DNA from: Acholoe squamosa
Lineage: Eukaryota > Annelida > Polychaeta > Phyllodocida > Polynoidae
Direction: 5' to 3'
DNA length: 64,000 nt
Assembly: GCA_949317995.1 (NCBI GenBank)
Contig: OX439038.1
Location: 60,966,813 to 61,030,812 of the forward strand
Shown here in pieces: positions 8,986 to 20,031 of this stretch; position 1 is the first letter of the stretch, and every line of letters begins with the position of its first letter. The position numbers were made by a program, and so were the translations under genes. The notes beneath the pieces were generated by a model. It made no database searches. It was not told the DNA's origin and saw only the letters and a program-made list of their open reading frames with translations.

Positions 8986-10660
8986 ATTGTACTAATATTT
9001 GCACTTGGGGATAAATTACTACTGGTTTATTGGATAGTTGCACTCTCGGTTCAATTTTGACATAACACTGCAAACCGGACCAAACTACCAATGGACCCTA
9101 TGGTAGGCCCTACAAGGATATCTGTGCATCAATAACTGCAAGAAGATTAAAATGAGGCTCAAATGTCATTTTCATATAAAAATCTCACCAAATAGGTGGT
9201 TTATTTCCAGGAAAAGTTATGTGTGAGGAAATTTATAGAAACTGCAATATTTTGTAAATTACCCTACCTCCGCAAACAAGGTTTTCCATTTTTTTTTTTA
9301 TTTACACACCATTTTGGAGACTAATTTGGCCAGATTTCTATAAGTCCACCCTTGCTGTAACAGAAAAACGACATTAAAAGGACATTTGAAATAGGGAGGT
9401 AAAATGTCAAAATTAATCATCCTTTAGGTCACATGAAACTTATTCCATTTCCTCTATGTTCCTATATAGCATAACACCCAAAAACAGCCCCCCTGAAATG
9501 TTTGTTGGTAATATTTTCGACCGTAGCAAGATTAAACCATCTCTCACACACAATAAGTTATAGAATATAGGACAGGCTTAACCCTGAAAATCTTAACTAA
9601 GGGAGCGATACATATGGCAAGTGCCATTCTACACTATTTTGGGCCTCAAAACCTCCATTGTCCAGATTAACATTAGCAGACCTGATAAAATGCCAAAGCT
9701 CATCTACTGTGCCATTTAGGAACTATTTGGGGTCACTTGTGATTTTTTTTTATAATTTTACCAATATTTCTTGCATATGATTTCTAAACAAATCAGCACA
9801 GAGATCACCTTTAGTGCAGGACTTAATACCATATGACCCACGAGAGGGCAGCATTTACCTCCAATTGACCTAATTAGTCTCAGTATTTAATAATTGCAAG
9901 CCCTTTATACACCCACTATGATGCCTATCAGCTGCACATCTCCGAGTAATAATTATGAGACATATTGTGCAGTATTCCTTGATGACTACATGCCAGGTCA
10001 TTGCTTTGGATATTCAAACACTAATGTGGACAAAAGAAATGAGGTGAAGCTGCTGTTACATTTCAGTAGACTTCTTCTTGATGTAAATGGATGTTTTAAC
10101 ATACTAAACATAACAGCTATTGTACGGATTCCTCGGTATAAAAGGGTGCTAATTAGGAATATGGATGCATTAATGGAAAGTGAGCCAAAAAACAGTTGTG
10201 CATCCCAAGATGGTTAATGTTAACATCTTGAATCTCATTCAGCGGACCCTAGCCAAGGAATAAAAATACCCGTTTCACTGAAAGTTAGTGGTAGTGGCAG
10301 TTCGGAGGGTGGGCGCATGGGCTATATCTCAGCCCATGGCTATAAGGAATTAGTCAAGGAAGATTAATGGACTAATAACGGGAAGGAGGCCCAAATCCAC
10401 AAACACCTTATTGACATAGGCCCATTTGTCCTTTCATTCGCCACGTATTAACGTCCATCTATCAAGAAGTTATGACAGCAACAACAGGATGGATAAGCCA
10501 TCTGTTAGTCAAAAGATGTTGCTGGACTTCATTTTTTTGCATTGCTGACAAAAATGAGCTGAGCATTGTTGACAAAGATTATGTTTAATCTTATCCCGTA
10601 ACATGAAACAACGGCTGATGGGGGTCACCTACACTCTTAGTTCCAATTATAAATGGGCTA
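8986..10660. other. AT-rich non-coding DNA
   Basis: No coding exon, RNA gene or clear repeat boundary recognised. Short open frames here (such as 9894-10217) lack codon bias, known motifs and splice context. Confidence 0.5.
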
Positions 10661-10669
10661 TTATATAAA

Positions 10670-10815
10670 GACCACTGTAGTGGGTACAGGGCGACCCACT
10701 GTTGGGTCATCGAATTTGTGCTGACAGCAACTACCACTGTTTTCCAAAAAATAGAAGCAACCTACTGTAAAAAGCTTGCCCCGGTCTGACAGTGTATCAG
10801 CACACTGCATTATTA
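10670..10815 (+). repeat. Dispersed repeat, copy 1
   Basis: Shares order and wording with 23820-23970: GTACAGGGCGACCCACTGT then a TTTTCCAAAAAA run, then CACTGCA and CTGACAGTGT. About 145 bp, diverged, no coding potential. Class not determined. Confidence 0.5.
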
Positions 10816-11224
10816 ATTTTTTGTTATACATAGAACAATTCAATAAGATCAAGGGCCTAGTAAAAAACGACATTCATTATTGAACAAGTAATTAATGGAT
10901 ATGTTATGACGAGTGACTGATATCCAACAATAACATACAACGAGGGGGGCTAAGCTGGTGGCTTGGTCTGAACGCGTCCCGCAGTCGTCGCCATTATGGG
11001 AGCAGCAGCAGTAGTGCTGGGGAGGGGTTGGCGAGAACGCAGACAGCTTCTGGTGGCATTCTAACTAATAGACCATCGGTACACACACCTCAGTGCCCGG
11101 CAGCCGTTGGTTTGGTCTGAATGCGTTCCGCAGTCCTCTATAATTATAATGATATTTTAACCTTGCGCATGTGAGAGTTGCTGGGGTCGCTACTATCAAG
11201 GTAGGGGCCCAGGAGCTGTTGGTT

Positions 11225-11345
11225 TGGTTTGAACGCGAAAAAAAAAAAGATTCGCCCGGACCGGGTCTTGTTCCACCTTCCTCTAGTAGCTGAGCGCAAT
11301 GTGCTAACCACTAGACCACCGGTACACACACATCGGCGCCAGGCA
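11225..11345 (-). repeat. tRNA-derived module (SINE-like), minus strand
   Basis: The minus strand reads TGGTCTAGTGGTTAGCAC, a good pol III A box, then about 35 bases on a degenerate B-box region (GGTGGAACAAGACCC). A poly(A)-like run follows (11234-11246). Cloverleaf pairing is not maintained, so this is a tRNA-derived repeat rather than a tRNA gene. A matching block lies at 14308-14395. Confidence 0.55.
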
Positions 11346-11431
11346 GCCCTTGGTTTGATACTGTGCGCAACTGGCCTGTTTATGGGTCAAGGTGCTGGAT
11401 GTGTTCACACTACACTACTGCTGGGTGGCTT

Positions 11432-11705
11432 TATATCATAGAGACCTGGTTCTAGCCAACCACTTCTCGTCAGTCCCTGTGGCACAATACATAGGGAGTT
11501 GGATTTGGGATCAGGAGACTGCAGGTTCGACCCCTACCCAGGCAATGAAAATTTCTTATGTTTTGACATGTAAGGAGGCATGTTATCCATGGATAACAGC
11601 ACAAGGTGCCTGTTATCCTTGGATAACTGCACACCTTACAAAAGTCATGATGCATGCATCATGCCATGCAATATCGACAGGTATGTGCATGGGAATATCC
11701 AGAAA
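11432..11705 (+). repeat. tRNA-derived SINE-like repeat with palindromic tail, copy 1
   Basis: Head: TGGCACAATACATAGG (A box) and GGTTCGACCCC (B box) about 45 bases apart, the pol III internal promoter layout. Tail: GTTATCCATGGATAAC palindromes, then AATATCGACAGGTATGTG. Head and tail both recur in the same order at 14467-14790, so they form one unit. Confidence 0.65.
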
Positions 11706-13090
11706 AAACACTCATAATCACAGAAGACGTGTAATAAGCGATGTTACTGTAAAGAAGAGCAAGTACTCTAATAAGTCACACCCCCCTGAATCATATGTGG
11801 AACGAGATTTTGTGGTCGTACACAGCTTCAGATGTTTCATTTGATTTCGTCAAGAGAAAAGTGGAAAAACGTGTACAGGTATCTTAATCTTGAAAATCAT
11901 TTAATATGACAGTAAAATTGATGTATATCAGAGTACGCACCCATACTTTCGCACTGGGATTTTGTGACATTCAAATTGGCATTTTATAGACCTTGTTGCA
12001 TTGCCAAGAGGCACTCACTGCAATTGATCGTGCTCAGCAGACAGTGACTTATATTTGTGCATTTTGACTACGATGCTCTATGATGCAGCCACTCACCGTG
12101 AATAGACTGAAATGAACTAACTAGCCCTACATATGGGGGCCTACAGAGGGGAGGTAGAGATGTAAATGGCAGGTGTTTTTTTGTGGGGGGGGGGGGATTC
12201 AACTCTAGCCTTCTCTACTGGATTTCTATTATATATAGACTATAGGCAATATTCATTGTAGTGCGAGTTGGTTTCTGATATTTATTAATTCGCCAGCCAA
12301 CTTCCTTTAAAGTTTAAATCTGCAATAATGTGAAAGAAACCAGTTACCCCCTCCTCAATTAAAAATGATTAATCTCCTATCAGGGCTGCTGTATTTTCTC
12401 GAAATAAAGTCCTATGTAAAAGAACCCTCTTCCATTATGTACAATATCAGTGGTCGAATATGACATGCGTTCTAAACCTTTCCTGCGGAACCAACATTTA
12501 TCATTCTGAAAAGAGCACATTTTAACCTACGCAAAATGGCAGATATGAGATATGTGAGGACAGCCCTTGGCAATATTTAGTTCCCTGCTTCATATTCTCT
12601 GGCCGCCCCGCTAGCAACACAGGAAACCTAGATAAATGAGGTGCTTCCTTAGCTACTGATTCTGAAAGGGAATTGGTTGTACCATAGTTCCTAACGTATG
12701 AGGCTTACCCCCAGGGCTTACCTTATAGACAAACAAGGACAGCCAGGTAAACGTGCTGCATCATACAGAATCTGCCTTAATTCCATAGAAGTCAGGGTGT
12801 GCCTTATATGCAAGGATATCATACCATGGAACAATGATAAAGTATCCAAAGTCTGACTCTGGTGGCACCTTACAGGTTACAGGACGTTGGCAAACTAAAA
12901 ATGCACCTCATACATGGAGTATTACAATAGTGCCAGTATGGTTGCAGGGTATGAGGCATGTTTGGAATTCAATATGAGTTGAACAATATTGTTATTAGAT
13001 GATCTGAAATATATTGTGGATCCATAGGGATGTTTATTGAACAGATTCAATGTTATGAATGAACACCCTGGGGGCTAATTCATAACTTTA
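11706..13090. other. Non-coding DNA
   Basis: No gene recognised. Contains a poly-G run near 12186-12195. A TGTGCCTTATATGCAAGG string near 12798-12815 resembles ends seen near 18231 (inverted), 22611 and 34651, probably remnants of one old transposon family. Confidence 0.45.
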
Positions 13091-13094
13091 AGAG

Positions 13095-13461
13095 TATAGG
13101 GACCGGCATCATCATCTATATACTAGTTCAGATTATCCGAGAGACGTGTTCGTGTGTTTCTAGTTCCTTCTATGCCAACCAGGCATCACCTTGTGATACC
13201 CATTTGGTACAAGAGGGGACAGCACCATGCCTTGCGTCCAGCTTCTACCAAGAAGCAGGATGATCGGCAGAAGGTGACTGGACCCCGTCCTGTCAAGACG
13301 CGCTAATTGCCTTCCTTGTAACCTATATAACAAAGGCCACCCGAGAGGTGGAAGTTTTGAGGGTTTTGCCCAACCCGAACTGTTTGTGTTGTGTTGGTTT
13401 CTATAGCTACTAAGCGAGCCAAAGAGCAACCCATATATTAATACTAATACGAACCACAACA
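13095..13461 (+). repeat. Solo LTR related to element 1
   Basis: Aligns along its length with the reverse complement of the LTR at 8621-8985. Shared blocks include GAGACGTGTT, GTTCCTTCTATGCCA, TTGGTACAAGAGGGG, GCAGAAGGTGACTGGA, TTTGCCCAACCCGAACT and AAGCGAGCCAAAGAGC. It is flanked by the 4-bp direct repeat AGAG (13091-13094 and 13462-13465), the footprint of insertion followed by LTR-LTR recombination. It lies opposite to element 1 and is clearly older (many substitutions). Confidence 0.85.
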
Positions 13462-14017
13462 AGAGTAAGTTTTTTAATTGAAACGAGGCTGCTATGATCA
13501 TTTCATGCTCATGATAAATTTTTTATTTGAAATGAAAATCTGTCAATGTATCTAATCGTTTATGATAACTCCATTTCATGATCCTAGCACATGCTCCCAG
13601 AAAGCTACCGAAATAATATGCAGCTTAGGCACCCTGAATGCAATTTTCTCAACATGGTAATTAAGACTGACCACAGCCACTACGATTTCAAACCCTTAAA
13701 ATTAGACTGGGTGATCACATAGTTAACCCGCTACGACTGCTCTGTACGATCAGCACTTAATTTAGTATGTAGGGCAGTCATACCAGTTGGGTGTTTCACA
13801 AGGCAAAGATATTAGTATTCATAACTTTTCCGTTTCTATGACTGGAGAGGCTAGTAATAAAGTTATTACCATTATTATCTGCAGTCAGTCATAAGTAGGA
13901 TATGACTGGTAATAACTATCTGTTTCACAAGGAGATATAACTGGTTTGTGACTGCAGTCATAACCTTTTACAACCTGTCTTATGACTGCTTTGTGGTGTT
14001 TCTAGGAGTCAAAACAT

Positions 14018-14150
14018 TGAACAAGTAACCAATGGATAACTCATGACGCGTGGGGGTTATCGACGAATAATAACACGAGGCCGTAGGCCGAGTGTTATTA
14101 TCGTCGATAACCCCCACAAGTCATGAGTTATCCATTGACTACTTATTTTA
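14018..14150. repeat. Near-perfect long palindrome (hairpin), copy 2
   Basis: Two arms of about 60 bases meet at GAGGCCGTAGGCCGAG. Outer arms: AATGGATAACTCATGA pairs with TCATGAGTTATCCATT; inner arms: GGGGGTTATCGACGA pairs with TCGTCGATAACCCCC. Related hairpins lie at 22475-22605 (full) and 10880-10930 (half). AT-rich DNA with AATAAATAATC follows. Confidence 0.85.
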
Positions 14151-14307
14151 TACCACGAAACCAATAAATAATCAATATTATACCAATAAATTCAGATGAA
14201 AATAAAAATTATTCCCCCTCCCCGGGACTCGATGCCAGCCATTGTATGTACACGACCGGTACATACACCTCCTCACCCGCCAGCGGACAGCGGCAGCGCA
14301 CACGGCG
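14151..14307 (+). repeat. Composite repeat linker shared with 22320-22470 (inverted)
   Basis: TATACCACGAAACCAATAAA and TTATTCCCCCTCCCCGGGAC occur here and, reverse complemented, at about 22395-22470, with long stretches of high identity. It then carries a CCGGTACATACACCTC / CAGCGGACAGCGGCAGCGC module that recurs at 14415-14460. Confidence 0.7.
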
Positions 14308-14395
14308 AAAAAAGACGCGTCTGGCCCGGGAATCGATCCACGGACCTCTCACGGCTGAGCGCGACGTGCTAACCGCTAGACCACCGCGTCTCCTC
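14308..14395 (-). repeat. tRNA-derived module, minus strand
   Basis: The minus strand reads GTGGTCTAGCGGTTAGCACG (A box) and, about 35 bases on, GGATCGATTCC (B-box match). The ends GACGCGG and ACGCGTC can pair partly like an acceptor stem, but the D and T stems are imperfect, so a functional tRNA is not supported. Confidence 0.6.
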
Positions 14396-14466
14396 CTTCT
14401 GCGCACTCTTTGTGTATAATACACCTCGTCGCCCGGCAGCGGACAGCGACAGCGCACACGGCTTCG

Positions 14467-14790
14467 TATCATATCCAGATTTGGTTCTAACCGAGCGTAT
14501 CTCGTCAGTCCCTGTGGCGCAATGCATAGGGAGTTGGATTAGGGATCTGAGACTGAAGGTTCAAGCCCTGCCCTGGCCTTGAAAATTTCGTGGGTTTTAA
14601 CATGTAACATGTGACATGTAAGGACATGAGGTTGTCAATGTAAGGCGTGCGGTTATCCAGGATAACCGCACGCCTTACATGGATAACCGCACGCCTTACA
14701 TTGATAACCGCACGCCTTCCAAAATTGATGTTACAGCCTATAGGGTGTGCAATATCGACAGATATGTGGATGGGAATAGACCCCAAAAAG
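14467..14790 (+). repeat. tRNA-derived SINE-like repeat with palindromic tail, copy 2
   Basis: A box TGGCGCAATGCATAGG and B box GGTTCAAGCCC are close to pol III consensus. The tail contains the palindrome GCGTGCGGTTATCC-A-GGATAACCGCACGC, then two further direct copies of GATAACCGCACGCC. It ends with AATATCGACAGATATGTG, as in copy 1. The tail palindromes differ in sequence between copies but remain self-complementary. Confidence 0.7.
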
Positions 14791-15407
14791 CACTGTGTAA
14801 GCCAGAAATCGTGGTATAAGTGGAGATATTGGATGGTCATGTTTATCAAAAATGTATGCAAATGTGATTTTTTGAAATGCTATCATGTCATACATGGTGC
14901 CTACATGTTTGGGCATTTTCTGGTTAGACTTGACATATTCTTTTAAATTTCAAATTGTGATTTAACTGCACATGGATACCTGTTAAAATTATGACCACTC
15001 TTAAATTGATCATAAGTTTTCCTATACTTGAGTTGTACAACTGAGAGTTGAAGAAAGATCACAAACAGCTGTCACATTGTTACACCGTTTGTAAAGTACT
15101 GTATGCCTCCTAGCCACCAGCGTAAAGGAGGGGTATTAGAGTAAAAGACCCAATAGGAGGACACTAAGTGATCATCTTTATGTGATAAGTCTAAATTCAT
15201 ACACAGCAAGATCATGATAGCTTTTTTAACATATGTAGTGATTGAAATTAGCTAGCCCTTACTATTAGAAATGTTACCTTATAAAAAGGGTTATTTACCA
15301 CCTAATAGCAGACACAGGCACCTATGAAATGGGTAGCTTTCTCCACAAAGGCTCAGTTTTCCATGCAGTTTATTTTAGTACTCACGCAGATACATATGAT
15401 ATCAATG
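14791..15407. other. Non-coding DNA inside the 13788-16650 element
   Basis: No gene or clear repeat recognised. Confidence 0.4.
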
Positions 15408-15640
15408 CAAATGGGCAGGTCCAAGCAGATGTCCCTCCATGACAATTCCTATTTTAGACTCTGGAATCCACATCTAAAAGAATAAAATCATCTCTTTTGG
15501 TGGGAATCTGGTGCCAGATATAAAGATGAGTTCCCACCAAAAGAAATAATTTCATTCTTTTAGATGTGGATTCCAGAGTCTAAAATGGAAGTGTCACGGA
15601 GGGACAAAATGGACCTATCTGCTTGGACCTGCCCAAATGT
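15408..15640. mobile_element. Foldback MITE (arms about 100 bp)
   Basis: GGGCAGGTCCAAGCAG at the left pairs with CTGCTTGGACCTGCCC at the right. Inward, TTTTAGACTCTGGAATCCAC pairs with GTGGATTCCAGAGTCTAAAA and TCTTTTGGTGGGAA pairs with TTCCCACCAAAAGA. Only about 25 bases form the loop. No coding content. Flanks AATGCAAAT / AAATGTACATT extend the pairing weakly, so no clear target duplication. Confidence 0.8.
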
Positions 15641-15721
15641 ACATTGATCTGAATTGTAAATAAGTTATACGATAATTGGGAAGCTATAGTTAGAATCAGT
15701 GCATGCATTACTTGGTATTTA

Positions 15722-16179
15722 GTTGGGGATCCAGCTCATCGAGATGGACTAGTGCTGGTGTTGAGAGCAGCACAAGATATCAGACATGGATTTGGGTAAT
15801 TTGATAGTGCTGATAATGAATCTGAGGTGCGTATCTTCATATCTAGGTCGGAACAAGGTCAAATTAAAGGCCAAAGGTCAAAATTTGAAATTTACTATAG
15901 AAGAGTGAGAGAACTTACTTCCATTCATTAACACTAGAGGTCCTCAGTGCACAATGGATTTCCCATTCATATGTATCCTAAGTTGATTAGGAACCATTGC
16001 GATTGCATTGAGACCTTTGACCTTATATTTGACCTTGTTCCGACCTAGATATGAAGATACGCACCTCAGATTCGTTATCAGCACTATCAAATTACCCAGA
16101 TCCATTTCTGATATCTTGTGCTGCTCTCAACACCAGGAGATTTTTAAATATTGATATTTGAGCTGGCTGGATCCCCAAC
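15722..16179. mobile_element. Foldback MITE with TA target duplication (458 bp)
   Basis: GTTGGGGATCCAGCT at 15722 is inverted as AGCTGGCTGGATCCCCAAC ending at 16179 (small indel). Arms continue inward for about 170 bases (GTGTTGAGAGCAGCAC, GATATCAGA, GAGGTGCGTATCTTCATATC, GGTCGGAACAAGGTCAA and complements). TA flanks both ends (15720-15721; 16180-16181), as for Tc1/mariner-type insertion. No ORF. Confidence 0.75.
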
Positions 16180-16650
16180 TAATTTGAAAGGTGTCCACTA
16201 TTAGGTACCTGTCATGGTAAACTACCACTGGGTATGTGATCATACATAAGCCCCTAATAACCCGGCATTATAACCAGTCGTAACACTTGTGGAGTTACAG
16301 ACCTCGAAATGATGTCAAAGGGGTAATTTCCCCTGTTCAGAATGACGTCAGAGGGGTATTTTCCTGGTTTTAAACTGGTTTCCTGCCTCCTATGACTGAA
16401 AATATAACTTTTTACTGATGATAAACTTATAACCGAAACTTACCACTGAACAGGTCATAAGTATGTAGTTACAACTGATAAGTGTTTCTAAACAGGCAGC
16501 AAAATATGACTAGTCATAAGAAAAATATGACTAAAGATAATAAAGCCCTCTGAGAAACACCATAAGTTATAAGCCTATGACCATTCTTAAAATTACAATA
16601 ATATTTTCCTATGACTGATGACAAGTATGAACACCTTGTGAAACACCCAA

Positions 16651-17984
16651 CAGTCTACACTGGTCGAAGTACTACAGTCACTACAGAATACGATTAAAGA
16701 AAGAGGAGTTTTAAAGTGGTTGAGGTGCGGTTATAAATCTCAATTGGAATTTGTCAAACTATAGTCCAAATCAAAATATCAATGTCTATGTACTGTATTC
16801 CCATCTCAACTTCATCTCCTCTTTTGAAACTAGATTGTCTATCATGTCTATAAGACATAAAATATGTTTCCCCCTCTTATTCCTATTGTGTCTCCTGAGC
16901 ACTAAAGGTTTTTGGTTGAACATTATTAGTGTTGCAGTTTAGATAAAGAAAAGATTAGGTGAGATTGGATGGAATCCCTAATAAGATGTAGTGGTCTCAC
17001 TATATAAGAAAGTAGTATGAGCTTTCTGTATATAAGAATTCTGCATAGAATCTTGGCAATGATATTATAGTAATTTATAACTTCATTTTACCAATGTTCT
17101 CTATATATACACAGCAAGATGATTCATAAAAAGAGACGATGGATTTAGAAATGAACTACAAATTTTTTTCCCTTATTATTTGCTGAAGTGCAAATCTTTT
17201 ACAATCTTTCATTCCCTTAAAGAATGGTGATTAACCTAATGATTATTGTAAATGAAATAGTGTGTTCCATAGGCTGTAATTCTATTATTTCCATGAAGTA
17301 TCAGTATTGAGAAATTACATAATTCTCGGTTTTTCCTTTACAACATCATGAGTTTTTATGAATCACCCTGCTAATACACTAAACATCCATAAAACGGCAT
17401 TTCCATGAAGATTAACCAAAGTTAACCAAAATTAACCAAAATAATGTACCCAATGGAAATAGTTTTCTATCAATCTTACTTAAACCAGACTACATACATA
17501 TACCTAAGTATCCAATAGAAAATGTGTTCGGTTTGCACTCTACGCAATGCTTTGTGTTGGCCACCTTTTTTGTTTTCAATATAACATTTTGTGGGACGGA
17601 AAATGTTGATCGGTCTCTCGACAGACTGTTTGCTTGCAGTGAAATGCTTACTAGATCTAAATATTTGCCTGGTGAAGGGACCTAGCCATGTTCATTCCGT
17701 GCTTTTAGTGACAACTTAACTCCCTAAGTTGCCGAGACCTGGGTTATTTCACACCCACATAGTCACAACTCATTAACGATCCCGACCATCGAATCCTGGT
17801 TACTTTCTTACTAAGCTCTATCCTAATGTCAAATTGCACATAGCTTTTCTTTCTCTTTTTGATAAAAAAGAAATAGCGTCGCATTCCTAGCATGTACCCT
17901 TTGATCCCCTTCTCATCAGCATATATTTTAAAGTAAATCCTGTACAATGAAAAAGGCCCCACCCCTAAAATGGCTTGGAAGTGA
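16651..17984. other. AT-rich non-coding DNA
   Basis: Nothing recognised beyond a short TTAACCAAA triplication (about 17412-17443). Confidence 0.5.
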
Positions 17985-18510
17985 AAATTGACAGTGCAAA
18001 AGGTACTAGGGTAATTGGTCAGTTACCCTATCCAACATGGCGAATCCTATTATGTAGTATAGAATATTAAAATGAGAGATTATGCAATATCTCCAGTGAT
18101 CTCTATTATTTGGGTAATGCAAAGTTGTTTAGATGCATTGTACAACATGTATATTCATTTGGGCTTATAACTGTAGGCTGACATTGTCTAGAACAGTAGT
18201 ATAGAGAGGTTTTAGATTTGTGAGTACCATAAAACCCTGCATATAAGTCGTGGCTTATAGACCATTTCAAACTCTTAGTGCAGCTTATAGGATTTCCCTG
18301 AACTCAGGGTGCGGCCAAGAAGCTTCAATAGAACCTATACTATTCTTGGTGCGGCTTATATGAGGGGTATTTTTATATAGTCTGTAGAAAGGAATGGGGA
18401 CAATCTAAGGCTTCTGGTGCAGCCTACAGCATTTTATATGACCCTTTGTGTTGGATGGGGTAACTGCCAGTTAACCTAGTACCTTCTGCATTGTGACACA
18501 TGGCTAGTGG
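17985..18510. mobile_element. Inverted-repeat element (about 50-bp arms)
   Basis: ACAGTGCAAAAGGTACTAGG with TTGGTCAGTTACCCTATCCAACA (17990-18040) is inverted at 18452-18505 as TGTTGGATGGGGTAACTGCC and CCTAGTACCTTCTGCATTGT. The middle includes another inverted-repeat end, ACCATAAAACCCTGCATATA (18230). No transposase. Confidence 0.55.
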
Positions 18511-18754
18511 TGGTGAATGGCCAACTGACTGCGACAGTGTACTTTGGCGCCCCCTAGTAGAAATATATTGAATCATCATAGCTCCATTAGGTGGCGTCGT
18601 GGTGTAGATTTATCCATAATGTACCACTTGCTGCCTACACGGACTTGTTCTTTCTCCTTCTATACAATGACCGAGACATGTCCGTCCAGTGCCCAGTGTG
18701 ATAATGCAATCGATTTTGAAGTAGATAAAACTATAATATTATTATATTAGGCGA

Positions 18755-18835
18755 TTATATGTGACATGTACTGGGAATAGGGACCTTAAGTCACCTTGCA
18801 CTAAGGTCCTTTTTTGCAGATCCTGTCACATATGT
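18755..18835 (+). repeat. Dispersed repeat paired with 61060-61165 (inverted)
   Basis: GTGACATGTACTGGGAATAG, GGACCTTA, TTGCACTAAGG and GCAGAT here match the reverse complement of 61070-61155 (CTATTCCCAGTACATGTCAC-like order). It is itself partly palindromic (TGTGACATGT at 18759, TGTCACATATGT at 18825). Confidence 0.5.
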
Positions 18836-19412
18836 ATCTATGAGACTATTGGGTCTTTGAAATTAAGGATGGATGGTCTGTGGAATAACCAATTCTGAGG
18901 GTCCTGCCCTAGTCATTTAATTTTAACAAACAGTGCATGAAAATATAATCTTGCAAACGGGAAAAAGTGAAATAGTGCTGTTCCAATTAATAGCAATTGG
19001 GCAGATTTTATTTTGACGGGTGGTGATCAATGTGTCAGAATGCCACCCTAGTGGCGAATCCAAGAGTTAGAAAAGGAGGGGGCGTGGTCCAATAGGAGGG
19101 GGCAACGTCAGCAAATTCACTAATGACTAATATTACGAAGTTCCTAGCTGGTCAGCACCTAAAGAACAGTTAGCTACATTTCCATTGCTAACACTATACC
19201 ATGGGTACCTCGTGTGGAAATCGGAGAGACTAAAAGCGGTTAGTCTGCATCCTGGCTGCTAGGTGGCAGCACTGTGTTTCAATCCGATTGAGGTCTGACT
19301 GCTCCCACTATAGCTTTTTCTCTGTGGACTTGTTGTGGGGAGCGTTGTCAACTAAAAGCTCATCCTGTTTAATAACCTGTAAATGTTATCACTTCTAGTT
19401 TTGTGTTCAATA
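18836..19412. other. Non-coding DNA
   Basis: No gene or repeat boundary recognised. Confidence 0.4.
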
Positions 19413-20029
19413 AGGTCAAATCCCACGATGCAATTTTGGCTGAAAAGTTTCTGCAATTTAGTCAGCTATTGCAATTTGGGGCTCTCTTCTTATATTGCAA
19501 GACCTTTAACAGCTACGGGGGGCTTTAATGGCAAGGAATCCCTTGTAGATTTGCACTGAAGTTACAATCTTTATATTTAGATATTTTCCCTTGCTTAAGT
19601 GAAAAGTTTCTGCAATTTACAGAATTTGCTTGCAATTTACAGAAATGTGGATAAAATCGTTGACAAATAAGGGTGTGTGTTCAGTTTAACATGCAACCCA
19701 AGTCCCACTTTGCAATCTAAACTTGACCAATACCCTGCAATTTGTATGCAAAATGTCTGTATAAATTACACACAGAGTTCATTTTCAGTCTCATTCTGCA
19801 CTGTGCTTACCTACAACAGCTTGCATATTCAATATCAAGAGGAATGGCATCGCAATTTAATGCAGCTTACAGAGCTACATTGCAAGGGTGAAGGGTCAGT
19901 TTAATTGCAACAGTCGGATTTGTAAAATGCAGTGGCATGTTAGAAGCCTTGCAATTTGCAATAAAGGCAAGTCTCCCTATTTACAAGAGTTCCCAAATTG
20001 CAAGAACTTTGCATTATGGGATTCGACCT
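19413..20029. mobile_element. TGCAAT-rich terminal-inverted-repeat element, copy A (617 bp)
   Basis: Begins AGGTCAAATCCCACGATGCA and ends in the inverse, TGCATTATGGGATTCGACCT. The interior carries about 20 TTGC/GCAA motifs, often as TTGCAATTT or TGCAATTTACAGAA. Copies B and C share the same order (GGCTTTAATGGCAAGGAATC, AATGTCTGTATAAATTACAC). No ORF survives between copies, so it is non-autonomous; the superfamily is not determined. Confidence 0.8.
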
Positions 20030-20031
20030 AT

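Larger units (their letters stand above)
10880..11705 (+). repeat. Composite repeat, copy 1 (half hairpin, tRNA-like modules, GTTATCC tail)
   Basis: Same order of parts as 14018-14790. A TTGAACAAGTAA start and half of the hairpin lie at 10880-10930. A GACCATCGGTACACACAC / CGGCAGCCGTTGG module appears at about 11070-11130 and again at 11310-11370. Then come a minus-strand tRNA-like block (11225-11345), a plus-strand tRNA-like SINE (from 11470) and an inverted GTTATCC tail. Parts are more diverged than in copy 2. Confidence 0.55.
13788..16650. mobile_element. Non-autonomous DNA transposon with terminal inverted repeats (nested insertions inside)
   Basis: Left end TTGGGTGTTTCACAAGG (from 13788) is matched in inverse by CCTTGTGAAACACCCAA (16634-16650). 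Both flanks carry CAG, a possible 3-bp duplication. Subterminal GTGTTTC/GAAACAC and TATGACTG motifs recur inward (13920, 14000, 16480, 16550). No transposase is present. The middle holds a composite repeat and two foldback elements, so the original element was much shorter. Confidence 0.6.

Noticed and set aside
9894..10217. Small protein gene
   Set aside because: No splice sites, poly(A) signal, domain or codon bias.
14308..14395. Functional tRNA gene
   Set aside because: A and B boxes are good, but D and T stems do not pair properly and the block sits in a repeat found elsewhere.
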